64,000 nucleotides of DNA from Gongronella butleri (Eukaryota > Mucoromycota > Mucoromycetes > Mucorales > Cunninghamellaceae): contig JAIWZP010000064.1 in the NCBI GenBank assembly GCA_025201375.1, positions 1 to 64,000 of the forward strand. Reading direction: 5' to 3'. The notes below the pieces were generated by a model. That model ran no database searches, was not told where the DNA came from, and saw only the letters and a list, made by a program, of their open reading frames with translations. Made by a program: the position numbers and the translations under genes. This document shows, piece after piece, positions 11,297-21,640 of the stretch; positions within the stretch are counted from its first letter, which is position 1; every line of letters starts with the position of its first letter.

Positions 11297-13899
11297 ATGG
11301 CCCCTCAGACCATACCCTCCGATACGGCCAGCAGCAGCAAGTCCGACACGATCCACCGGCGCAGGCGGCGGCCAGTACCTGTGCTGACGCTTCATCACTT
11401 GACCCTGTACTCGTCGTCGTCGCCGCACAACTTGCTTGAAAAAACGCATACTTCTCCAGAGGCCTCTTCCACCACCGCCTATGGTCATACCACGTAAGAA
11501 TTGCTTTGCTCCCTTTTGGCTTTTTTTTTTGGTTTTTGGTTTTTGGTTTTTTTTTTTTTTTTTGATTTTTGGTTCGGCTCGAGCAATTTTACGTGCCTTT
11601 TTACGAGCCTTTTGCGAGTGACCCCTGTCTTGACAAGGAAACAAAATGGATGATCTGATGCCCTTTTTCTCTTTTTTTTCGCGCTTTAGCGCTTCCTGGA
11701 GCAAGCCCACAACGCCGCCGGCCGCTGCACAGCCTGCATACGCGTCAAATCGGCCCCATCGCACGGAAATGCCACCGCCACCTCATCAGGTACCATTAAA
11801 GGCTCGCCAACACGCGACATACATTGCCAAGAATGCTAACTTTATGTCTCTCTCTCTTTTAAATTCAGGCATCGCCTCGGTTTACGACGGTCGATCCATT
11901 GCATCCGGGCAGTGCGCATTTTTCCAAGCCGTCTTACCAATATAGAGATCCATTGCGCCCCAGCGACGCACATGTCACGCCGTCGGGGCCATCATCGCCA
12001 TCGTTCACGGCGGCTCCGCCATCTCGACGTGCTTACAAGCCCACGACATCGTCATCTACGACGGCATCGCCGCCACCGGCACCCGACGCGCGCTTTGACG
12101 GCCTGGTGTCGCAGCTTGTGGACATGGGATTCGATGCTGACAGGGCCAAGATTGCTTTGATGACATGCGCCGACCATACCCTGCAGGGCGCCCTGGATTT
12201 ACTCGTGTCGTCCAAGCCATCGCCGCCACTAAAGCCATCGCCGCCATCCGTGTTCACACCGCCGCGCGCGTCGTCGCCGTCGTCATCGCCGGAATCATCC
12301 GATGACAACATTGACGACGATTCCGCTTGGGAACATCAACAAGAATTGCGCCGACGCGAATATATTGCCAATTTGAAAAAGAAGCATCAACCCGCACCAC
12401 CAAAGCCTGCACCCAATGCCTCGTATTTTGCACCGCCACCACCGACGCAACCCAAAACGACGAAACCTACGCCATCGCCGCCCAAAGCGACCAATGACAC
12501 CAACCATGGCCACAAACCCACCACCCGGCCACCCTTTGCCACATCCACAAGCACGGCGTCATCAGCATCGTCGCCACCGCAGCCTGCGCCCAGCACGTCG
12601 TCGTCGCGATCCGGCTTTTTGTTCAATATGTTTGGTGGTAAATTTACCCCTGGTGCTGCACCGAGCGGTGGCGGCAGTCATACATCGAGCCACAGCGGGG
12701 GGACAAGCAGCAATGGCAGCAGTGCACATGCGACACCGAGTCCTGCGGCATCGTTTCAATCCGGCAACACGCAGACGGTCGAAACAGCATCGTCGTCAAA
12801 TATGCAAAAGGCGAGCAATTTGCGAAATCGAGGCAACGATTTATTTAAACTTGGGTATTATCGCGAGGCTGAGGTGTCGTACACACAGGCGCTGGCCATG
12901 CTGCCTGCGCGGCACCACCTGACCGCCCTGATCAGCAACAATCGCGCGGCAGCGCGCCTAAAGGTCCACCAGCACCGCCAATGTGTACTTGATTGCACAA
13001 CCACCATCGATTGGGCGCGTGAACAGCTTGATTTGCCCGGCAATAACGGCGGCGCCTTGTCCTTGCTTGTTGACGGCGAATTGATTAACATCAAGTGGCA
13101 CGACCAGCTCGTCAAGGCCCTCACGCGCAAAGCAGACGCCCTCGAGCAAATGGGCCGCCAGACAGAGGCTGCCGCCGCCTACCAGGAACTCATTACCGCC
13201 GATCCCGCCAACACACGTGCAAAGGACGGACTTGCACGGTGCCGAAATGTGAACAAGCCAACACCGCCCCCACCAGCTTCTTCCTTCTTTCCAAAACAGC
13301 CGTCCGCCGCAGCACCAGCGGCATCATCAGCGACAGGAGCAACAACGGCATCCACGGCGTTCCCGGGCCTCGATTACAGCATTTTTGAAAAGCCGCCAGT
13401 CGAGGAAGAGGAGCCAAAGAGCGAGGCCGTGCGCGCCATGCGTGAGCGTCAAAAGAAAAAGGCCGAGGAGGACCGCGAACGCTTACTCAAGCAAGATGTC
13501 GTCAACACGCGCATTGACGCGTGGAAGCGCGGCAAGGAAAAGAACATTCGCGCCTTGCTCACGACGCTCGATACACTCATGTGGCCCGCCGCCAATTGGC
13601 GCGGCGTCACCACGGCCGAGCTCCTCGAACCGAAAAAGGTCAAGGTCACCTACATGCGCGCCATTGCCAAGGTCCACCCCGACAAGGTAGGTCTCTCCTT
13701 CACCCACAAAAAAAAAAAAAAAAAAAAAAGCGAGACAGAGAGAATACGATAAGAGTGGAACCATTTGCTGACTCGCATTTCTCTTTTTCAATCCCAGCTG
13801 TCCGCGGACGCGTCTGTGGAACAACAACTGCTGGCCACCAGTATCTTTGCCGTCCTAAATCAAGCTTGGGATACTTTCAGATCGAATAATGTCATGTAG
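11297..13899 (+). CDS. SWA2: SWA2/auxilin-like J-domain protein with UBA and TPR (738 aa)
   Basis: Exons are 11297-11493, 11690-11789, 11869-13686 and 13798-13899; phases agree at every junction. After a low-complexity N-terminus there is a UBA domain (about 172-214, with LVDMGFDADRAKIAL), a P/S/T-rich linker with DxF/NMFGG-like peptides, a TPR block starting at NLRNRGNDLFKLGYY, and a C-terminal auxilin-type J domain. Its HPD motif lies in KVHPDK, directly before the last intron. Auxilins recruit and stimulate Hsc70 to uncoat clathrin vesicles, and the UBA-TPR-J order is that of yeast Swa2. The N-terminal exon (MAPQTIPSD) is the least certain part; an ATG at 11646 (MDDLM) could be an alternative start read without splicing. 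Confidence 0.9.
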
Positions 13900-14229
13900 A
13901 TTTTCTGTTTCACTCCTTTTTTTCCAATCATTTGTTGGCAGTGTACTTTTTTTAACATCTGAATAAAAGCAACATATCATCTTTCAGCGAGCGTGCCTAC
14001 TGTATGATACAGTATCATTCAAAAAAATAAAAAGCTGTGCAGTACAAAAATGCCCGAGAAAATGCATAAATGCACAAATGCACAATTTATCACATTAATG
14101 ATTTGTGGTTTTACAGTACGTATCATATTGTACGTATGTACACTGCAAAAAAAGCGCTTAATTTTTGAAAAACTTTTTAATCACGATGGACAGAATCTGA
14201 CGCGTCGTATGATTTCAATGCCTGCAGCA
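13900..14229. other. SWA2 3' region and start of repeat island
   Basis: AATAAA-like sequence at about 13961 may be the SWA2 polyadenylation signal. From 13998 a near-perfect palindrome (ATGATACAGTATCAT) begins the island. Nothing coding is seen. Confidence 0.4.
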
Positions 14230-15215
14230 GTGCGCTGCACTGCATTAAAAGTGCAAATTTTCATTTTGAAAAACGACAATGCGTGATTTTCGAACTTTAC
14301 CGGCCTGCTGTGCATCCAGAAATTTTTTTACAGCCTGGTCACCCGCTGATGATGAAAAACGCATCGTGGGATGATCTACAGCCCAGGGCTCGCGACGGAT
14401 CTGCCCGATTTTTTTTGACGCTGCAAATGCAAAAAACACCTAATTTGGCCTGTTTTGCATTTATCTCGCCATCATCCACTTGGCTGATCCGACTCAAAAT
14501 TGGCTGCATCGCGTTCAGTGCAAAATTTGCAACAAAAAAAAAGCTCGAAACACCAAAGCGCTACGACCACTTTTGAAAAATTCAGGGCTCACTCAGGGGT
14601 CACACTTTACAAACTCAGAAAATGCCAAATTTGTGAAGTTTCGAACTCCGAGTGATCAATGCATCCCAAACAGGAAACTCCGACAATTTGCTATTAGCAG
14701 ACAAAATGGCTGGTCGACTTGCTTGAGTTTAAGAAAAAAATTAAAGCCCAAAGAGTGACGCATGAACGGCGATCGACTGAGAAAATTGCCTACTTTCGGC
14801 AAGATTTTTTTTGCAAAAATTTAAGGTTTGACACTTCCAAATTAAGGTGCGTAAATTCATGCATGGAATTTTTTCTTTCACATGTATTTTTTTTAATTTT
14901 TTATTTTGTACATTTTTGTGCGCTGCGTCGAGGTGGTGGTGGTGGTGGTGGTGGCTGGACTGCAGCCTGCTGGTGAAGAAATGACCGATGCAAAAGTCAA
15001 AACCCAAGCTAGCGCGCCGCAAGTCACCCCACTGAGTGCTTTCCCCCGCTGTTTGTTACAGTAGTACAGTAATGCTGCAATAAAAATCGGGTGTCGATTA
15101 CAGTAGACCACCGCTGTCGACGAGTAAATGGCGACCAAAACTTGTTGAAAAAGTAGATTTTCTCTGCGAGTTTGGTCATCCATCGATGAAACTGCAGGTC
15201 TCATTCGATACTGTA
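14230..15215. repeat. Dispersed repeat family R2, copy 1
   Basis: Pairs with copy 2 (43830-44735) in the same orientation. Shared blocks in order: CCAGAAATTTTTTTACAGC, CAAAATTGGCTGCATCGCG, AAAATTTGCAACAAAAAA, TTTTGAAAAATTCAGGG, GAAGAAATGACCGATGCAAAAG and GATTTTCTCTGCGAGTTT. In both copies the minus strand gives similar broken peptides (SSAG.QAVKKFL.AQQA; KFCAERDAANFE-like), so R2 once had a coding region. The family is not recognised. Confidence 0.72.
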
Positions 15216-16127
15216 GATATGCAAGAGCAGCTTACGACACATTATTAAAAGTGACAACACTACTAGGGTCTCCTTGTTTCATGTTCGTTGTTGCCGAGAA
15301 AATCAAGTTTGGAAATTACAGTAATCCAATAATGTTTGATCGACTTTTGCAAGCAAACAACGTACAACAAGCAAGCAAGGTTGTTCCCTCTTCATCCTCC
15401 ATCAGCCGGCGAGCAAACAATCCGAAAATGACGCTTGCTGTAATGCTGCGTGCGTGTCTTTTGTATGATGGTGCCAGTTTTTTCATCCCGATGATCCACG
15501 ATAAAAATGCATGTCGAGAGCAGCAAGTGCTAAATTTGTAAAAATATCATCGCGTTTTTATTTGATGAATTCATCCGGGGAACAGCTCAGTACACATCAT
15601 ACAGTAGTGAGTCACTGGATTTCAATAAATATGATTCAGCGAAATGAGTCGCTGCTTGGAAAAAGCCGTGGCAAAAAAAGTTTGCTTGGAGGCACCTACA
15701 GTAGAGGCAACCAAGCAAGCAAGCAAGCTTCAACAAGGCTTTTTAGTTTTTTACGTAGGATTTTAGCGGTCAGCCGCGGCAAATCGCCATCATTTCCGTG
15801 ATATTTTTTCAATAAAATGCGCGCGCATCCTTGCCTGTCCATTCATGAATGCACTGGATTATTGCCGTGAAACCGCGTGCAGGGGGGAACATACCGGTAT
15901 CATACGTACGTATGATATGCAACTTTTTTTGCGTCATTTGCTCCGCCACCACGTCGTCGCAGGTTGTCTTGACGCGTTGCCAAGAAAACCGGGGGGTGGG
16001 TGCTAAAGAAGATTTCGAGTGGTCTTTTTCAAGCGCGCAATTGGTATGATACAGTATTATGATATGATACAGTATCATGCAGTAATACTGTACAGTACAG
16101 TACGGTACTGTAGGGGAATCGATTTAC
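15216..16127. other. Non-coding, rich in TACAGTA/ATGATAC palindromes
   Basis: No gene model is supported. The stretch contains many overlapping TACAGTA and TACTGTA words and palindromes such as CATACGTACGTATG near 15900, GATACAGTATTATGATATGATACAGTATCATG at 16047-16078 (given in parts: GATACAGTATT then GATACAGTATCATG), and ACTGTACAGTACAGTACGG at 16088-16106. It directly flanks the TIR element. Confidence 0.5.
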
Positions 16128-16313
16128 AGAGTTTCCACTGTTCATACGCGCGTCGTTGAAAAGTTTTTGCACGCAAAGAGGTTTTTTTCACCCGCGAATA
16201 AAAATGCAAATGCACGCAAACACCTTTCATTGGCGCGCACCGCATCATCAGTCCACGCAAACTTTACTCTCGATGGGCGCCAATTGAATTTTTAGGGCAC
16301 GCGAAATTTATTT
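16128..16313 (+). repeat. Left terminal inverted repeat
   Basis: Reverse complement of 18713-18899. The outer 19 bases are identical. Long shared inner blocks include CACCGCATCATCAGTCCACG, CTCTCGATGGGCGCCAATTG and AATTTTTAGGGCACGCG. Confidence 0.85.
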
Positions 16314-16426
16314 TTTTTATTTTGACTTGGTTGCAAGATCCGGGCATGAATTTCGGGATTGAACAATTCAATTGCATCCAAGGGAGGATTTTCATCGAAC
16401 AGCAACGCGTATCGTACTTGTGGCTG

Positions 16427-16603
16427 TCATTTAGGCGCGCACGCGTTTGCTGTGCCTCGGGCGTCATGACCGGGGCAATGCAGGCGCGCCGCGGGGGGTG
16501 GCGTGGAGGCATCGACCTCAATGCCCAGTTTGAGCAATTCCTCGTCAAACGAGGAAAGGCTCTCACGGCGCTGTCGATGCCTTGGCGATGGGCTGTGATG
16601 CAT
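16427..16603 (-). other. Short broken ORF inside the TIR element
   Basis: The frame begins at an ATG at 16603 and reads 58 codons including SSFDEELLKLGIEVDAS, then meets TGA. The same frame continues past the TGA with coding-like sequence (YALLFDENPPLDAIELFNPE) to about 16330. It could be the remains of a second transposon gene or a captured host exon. No family is recognised. Confidence 0.3.
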
Positions 16604-16972
16604 GATTCGGACAATGGTTCTTTATTTAGGGGGGTCAAGAAGGGGATAGGGGACGGTGCGGCAAACAGGGGAAATGATCAGGTGAGGAAAAAAGGGGAAA
16701 AGGTGGAGGGAGAGAGGCTGCCCTAAATAGGCAGCCGAGGGTGGAGATTGATTGCCCAATCGGGCTTCCAAGTGTCAGCAGCGGAAGCTTGATTGTCAAT
16801 TCCCAAAAAAAAAAAGGAAAACGAGAGCGCGGCCAAAGGAGTGGCACGCGCGAGGCAAACGAGACAAGGAAAGGCATTCATGGGTGGCAAGCCAGAAAGG
16901 ACAGAGTGACAGATCAAGGGCGGGTGATCATGGTGGTGTGGGGGGCGAGTGAGATTGGAAGCGAGCGATGCA

Positions 16973-16975
<3 letters not shown>

Positions 16976-17003
<28 letters not shown>
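16976..17003. repeat. 28-bp A homopolymer
   Basis: Uninterrupted A run inside the TIR element, about 110 bp before the satellite. It could be a retroposition scar or simple slippage. Confidence 0.6.
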
Positions 17004-17005
<2 letters not shown>

Positions 17006-17113
17006 AAAAAGGGCCGAAAATGCATGGCGCATGTCGGGGACGCTGGGCGGATCCTGACAGTGGCGGTATTCTATCAAAGATGAGAAAAAGAGAGGAGTGA
17101 ACCCAATTTTTTT

Positions 17114-18385
17114 TAATGTCGAACGCCGTGCCAATGCCTCGAACGCCGGGCCAAAGGGTCGAACGCAGGTCAATGCCTCGAACGCCAGGCCAATGCCTCG
17201 AACGCCGGGCCAAGGGTCGAACGCCGGGCAATGCCTCGAACGCCAGGCAAAGGGTCGAACGCCGAGCAAAGGGTCGAACGCCAGGCCAATGCCTCGAACG
17301 CCAGGCAAAGGGTCGAACGCCGGGCAAAGGGTCGAACGCCAGGCAAAGGGTCGAACGCCGGGCAAAGGGTCGAACGCCAGGCCAATGCCTCGAACGCCAG
17401 GCCAATGCCTCGAACGCCAGGCAAAGGGTCGAACGCCGGGCAATGGGTCGAACGCCAAGCAATGGGTCGAACGCCAGGCCAGTGCCTCGAACGCCAGGCA
17501 AAGGGTCGAACGCCAAGCAATGGGTCGAACGCCAGGCCAATGCCTCGAACGCCAGGCAATGCCTCGAACGCCAGGCAAAGGGTCGAACGCCAGGCAATGC
17601 CTCGAACGCCAGGCAATGCCTCGAACGCCAGGCAAAGGGTCGAACGCCAGGCAAAAGGTCGAACGCCAGGCAATGCCTCGAACGCCAGGCAAAAGGTCGA
17701 ACGCCAGGCAAAGGGTCGAACGCCAGGCAATGCCTCGAACGCCAGGCAAAGGGTCGAACGCCAGGCAAAAGGTCGAACGCCAGGCAATGCCTCGAACGCC
17801 AGGCAAAGGGTCGAACGCCAGGCAATGCCTCGAACGCCAGGCAAAGGGTCGAACGCCGGGCAAAGGGTCGAACGCCAGGCCAATGCCTCGAACGCCAGGC
17901 AAAGGGTCGAACGCCGGGCAATGGGTCGAACGCCAAGCAATGGGTCGAACGCCAGGCCAGTGCCTCGAACGCCAGGCAAAGGGTCGAACGCCGGGCAAAG
18001 GGTCGAACGCCAGGCAAAGGGTCGAACGCCAGGCCAATGCCTCGAACGCCAGGCAATGCCTCGAACGCCAGGCCATTGCCTCGAACGCCAGGCCATTGCC
18101 TCGAACGCCAGGTCAATGCCTCGAACGCGGAGGTTACACCTCGAACGTGGAGGTTACACCTCGAACGTGGAGGTTACACCTCGAACGCGGAGCTTACACC
18201 TCGAACGCGGAGCTTACACCTCGAACGCGGAGCTTACACCTCGAACGCGGAGCTTACACCTCGAACGCGGAGCTTACATCTCGAACGCCGGGTCAATGCC
18301 TCGAACGCGGAGGTTACACCTCGAACGTCGGGTCAATGCCTCGAACGCGGAGGTTACACCTCGAACGCCGTGCCAAGGGGTCGAA
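17114..18385. repeat. Satellite of about 19-20 bp units, roughly 65 copies
   Basis: Head-to-tail units of the form TCGAACGCCAGGCAATGCC (19 bp), with variants ending CAAAGGG or CCAATGCC (20 bp) and, from about 18120, a second subfamily TCGAACGCGGAGGTTACACC (20 bp). The core TCGAACGC is invariant in most units. No unit contains a stop in any frame and 19 is not a multiple of 3, so all six frames are open for about 0.9-1.4 kb. These long frames (up to 461 codons) start without context and encode only the repeat; I do not call them genes. Confidence 0.92.
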
Positions 18386-18522
18386 CGCGGTGTCAAAGGG
18401 TGGCCGTGGTGGCGCATGGATTTTTACAGTAAATAAAGAGCCGCTAATAATCTCTCTTCTTTTTTTTTCTTTCACATTTTGAACTCGCACTTTGCATTTT
18501 TTTTATCTACCGTATTGTTATC

Positions 18523-18680
18523 ATGACACCACCTGGTACGCATAGTCTATCGCGTCCCGGTGATCTGGATTACTTGATACCGCGGATGCGAGAGGTTGCC
18601 AAGACGGTGACGCGCCAGGACTGTGAGGAGTGGATCCGATAGTCTCACTTTCTTTGACCGCTGCCTCGCCAATGAATGAA
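18523..18680 (+). pseudogene. C-terminal remnant of a DDE transposase
   Basis: A 39-codon ATG frame (18523-18642) ends ...VTRQDCEEWIR and stop. One base out of frame the sequence continues SLTFFDRCLANE and stop (TGA at 18678-18680). Together these match the usual tail of fungal Tc1/mariner (DDE_3) transposases (DCxGWIxHSxxFFxRCxxxE). A single frameshift separates them. The orientation places the gene end about 30 bp inside the right TIR, as expected for such an element. Confidence 0.6.
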
Positions 18681-18712
18681 GCCATACTCTAGTTTTTTTT
18701 TTTTTTGTACGA

Positions 18713-18899
18713 AATAAATATTCGCGTGCCCTAAAAATTCAATTGGCGCCCATCGAGAGTAGAATTTGCGTGGACTGATGATGCGGTGCGTGCCAATGAT
18801 AAACATTTGCGTGCAATTTATTTTTTATTTGCGGGTGAACAAATCCTCTTTGCCTGCAAAAACTTTTCAACTGCGCGCAAATGAACAGTGGAAACTCTG
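18713..18899 (-). repeat. Right terminal inverted repeat
   Basis: Partner of 16128-16313. It ends with GGAAACTCTG followed by TA. Differences from the left arm are a few substitutions and small indels in the A/T-rich part. Confidence 0.85.
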
Positions 18900-18901
18900 T
18901 A

Positions 18902-19223
18902 TCATACTGGACCTACTGTAAATACAGTAAATGATACCGGCAGGATCAACAATTTCACGAAAAATGTTGAATTTATCGATCAAACGTCCAATCCACCTTT
19001 TGATTTTTAATTTTTTTTGTTTTTGGAAAGAATGACAATTAGCACGAGAACGTGTTAATAATGATGGGGCCGTTCAAGGGTGCAAAAAAAGTAATGTGTA
19101 TGTAGATGTTTTATCATAGTGAAACAAGGCGAGGAAAGTACAATTGGGTGAGTTTTTTCTTATGATATGTCTATGCTGGGTGATGCGTGTACAGTTTTTT
19201 TTTTTTTTTTAACATCATTATCA
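18902..19223. other. Non-coding right flank of the repeat island
   Basis: Contains CTACTGTAAATACAGTAAATGATACC just outside the element, a T tract at 19198-19212, and the 3' region of the kinase gene. No coding signal. Confidence 0.4.
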
Positions 19224-21414
19224 TCAGTGCGTCCTTGCGCTGGGCGGCTGTCTCCATGCGGAGAAGCGCTTGGCTAACCAAGTCGGTGAACGCAGTCGTG
19301 AGCGCGCAGAGGTGGTGGCATTGGGTGATGTTGTGGCCGATTTTTCGACTTGCGGTAGGGGTGGTGGCGATGTGAATGTAGCGGTGGCGTCGGCGGGTGC
19401 GTCGTAAAACCCGGGCTTGTTGATGTCGATGCTTGTTTTTGGCGTTTTCGTGCCCGAGCTCACTGTTTCTGCAAAGAAAGACGACGCGTCGTCGTCAGGG
19501 TGGTGGCGGATGGTGGCGGCCGGGTACGGCGGGGAGTAGTTGTTTGCCGAGGTTGACGACGACAATGGCGGCTGGGCGCGTTTTTTATGAAACATGGTGC
19601 CGAGCTTGGCGAGCAGCGATTTGCGCCGCTTTGGTCCCCGCGCTGCATTGGTGATGTTGTGCTGGAATGGCGATGATGTGGTGAATGCCGATGATCCGGA
19701 CGTGGCGTGGGACGACGCGGATGGCTGGTATCTGTGGCCGGGTTCGTGTTGGTGATGTTGAAACGATGCGCGTTCGTTTGCCTGGGGCCCGGGCAGCGGT
19801 GGCATGCCCTCCCTTGCTGCTGTGGCCGTCATGGACGATGACATGGACAGACTCGCGCCAAATTGGTAAGATCGCGTATGACGATGATGATGGTGGTGGT
19901 GGTGCGCGGCTGACATAGACGGCGGATGGTGAGATGAGGTGCTTGCATGCATGTTTGCGTGTGTTTCCATGGTGGTTGTGACGGGCAGCGACCGTGATGA
20001 CGTGGCGAGACTGTGACGATGACGATGCTTGCGATAATTGTCCAGTGATTGTCTTGTTTCGCGCGGCGTGGTGATGGTATCCGACATGTCTTGGCCATTG
20101 TCTCTCAATTGCGCCTTTTCAATGCGTTCGAGACGTTCCATCGTGAGGTAATAGATGGACAGCAATGGGTGGTAGGCGGCTGGCACGGTTTGCGGATCGT
20201 GATAGGTGCCCCAGATCATGTGTTTGTTATTGTTATTAGATGTTTGATGATGATTTTGAGCGTGATGATGATGATGACTTGTTGCTGGTAGTCTCATCCA
20301 AGCCAATTTTGACATGGTGGAGGTCGTGGTCGTGGATGGCGGCAACGGGGTGTCGTCCTTGCGGTCACCGAGCGTCAAAATGGTTGCTTCATCCTGGTGC
20401 AATTCATCGAAGCCATGCTTTTTCCGATGTTTTTGCTGTCGTTGCTGTTCGCGAGCCTGAATGGCGCGGCGCTGCATTTCCCAGACATGTGCGGCGGAGA
20501 CTTGGTAGACAGACGATTGCAGGATGACGTGCATTTTCTTTTTAATGTCATCGACGGAGCCGAGATTGAAGCCAAAGGTCATTCTCTGCAGGACAGCATT
20601 GTCGAGTGGCAGGCTGAGCGGTTTGCGCAGGGGCATGTAGTTGTTGACGTAGCTTGCGCGGCCCTCGTTCATCCATGTATGCATGACAATGTCGGCAAGA
20701 GTGATGCGTTGGTGCGGGTCGGCGATAAAGATGTGCGACAGCAAATGATGGCACGATGTCGACATGTGAGCCGGGTATGCGACCTGTGCACGCTTGATCT
20801 TCTCGTGAAGCCCGGGCAGCGACTTGTCATCAAAGGGCACAGACCCCGTGACCATCACGTACAAGACGACACCAAGGCTCCACACGTCAATTTCGGGTCC
20901 ATGATACGGGCGCCCACTTAGCAATTCGGGCGCAGCAAAGTACAGCGAGCCGCAAAAGGTGGTCAATTGCCTTTCGGGACAAAACAGGTTGCTGAGGCCG
21001 AAATCGATGATTTTGATGTTGCGTCCGGTCTCGTCCACAAGGATGTTCTCGATCTTGAGATCGCGGTGCACCACGCTGTTGCGGTGCATGTAATCGAGCG
21101 CACTGACGATCTGGCGCGTGAAATGCCTCGAGTGCTTTTCCGAGAGCCGTTCGCGCTTGACAATATAATGAAGCAGCTGCCCACCACTCACACATTCCAT
21201 CAAAAAATAGTAAAAATGCCTGCCCGCCACCATGTCGCGCAAATGCACAATGTGCGGGTGATGCAGCAGCATCATCAGGTGGCCTTCGCGCACGGCCCTG
21301 ATCTCACGCGCCACTTCCTTGTTGGTCAATGTGCGTGACCGCGACGCACGCGGCACAATCTTGATTGCGAGCTAAATTTGATGCAAAAAAAAAAAAAATT
21401 GGAGTTCCCGTCTC

Positions 21415-21460
<46 letters not shown>

Positions 21461-21640
21461 GTATTTTTTTACGCGTTCCCCGGTCAATGCATGCACTCCG
21501 AGCTTGACCTTGCCCATGGAGCCCTTGCCAAGGGTATACTTGAGGATATATTTGCCCACGGCCTTGACGACCCCGTGCTCATCGAGTGTGACGATCTCCT
21601 GCTCGCGTTGCCATTCTTCCTGCAGGTAAGGGGTCACCAT
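19224..21640 (-). CDS. KIN1/KIN2-type serine/threonine protein kinase (about 771 aa)
   Basis: Exons 21640-21473 and 21371-19224; the intron carries a 42-nt T run (A run on the coding strand). Kinase domain at about 31-293: P-loop GKGSMGKV (38-45), AIK lysine 60, HRDLKIEN (158-165), DFG 179-181, FCGSLYFAAPELL, DVWSLGVVLYV. The GSMGKVK and FCGSLYFAAPELL blocks are typical of the fungal KIN1/PAR-1/MARK group, which acts in polarity and exocytosis at the cell cortex. The C-terminal 470 residues are disordered, with His-rich, Ser/Thr-rich and Q-rich runs, and I see no KA1 domain at the end. The start is uncertain: a further 5' exon (for example MEKGSVARVNSISAPRTFG at 22458) might be spliced on, but phases did not fit. 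Confidence 0.87.
21418..21459. repeat. 42-nt T homopolymer in an intron
   Basis: Uninterrupted run inside the single intron of the kinase gene. It is A on the sense strand, so it is not the polypyrimidine tract of that intron. Confidence 0.6.

Larger units (their letters stand above)
16128..18899. mobile_element. TIR-bounded Tc1/mariner-like non-autonomous element with internal satellite
   Basis: Both ends begin CAGAGTTTCCACTGTTCAT reading inward and are flanked by TA (16126-16127 and 18900-18901), the target duplication of Tc1/mariner transposons. The terminal inverted repeats are about 187 bp and roughly 85-90 percent identical by eye. Inside are a short broken minus-strand frame near the left end, a long A tract, a 1.3-kb satellite, and the C-terminal end of a DDE transposase pointing to the right end. 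Most of the transposase gene is missing, so the element cannot move alone. It could be mobilised in trans if a relative is active. Size 2772 bp. Confidence 0.82.

Noticed and set aside
11276..11764. 162-codon minus frame over the SWA2 5' exons
   Set aside because: Lys-rich translation of T tracts; the plus-strand exons join in phase and continue into UBA-TPR-J.
16928..18482. Six overlapping frames of 308-461 codons (R/Q/N-rich or W/R/S-rich proteins)
   Set aside because: They are all translations of the stop-free 19-20 bp satellite. No promoter, splice or family evidence.
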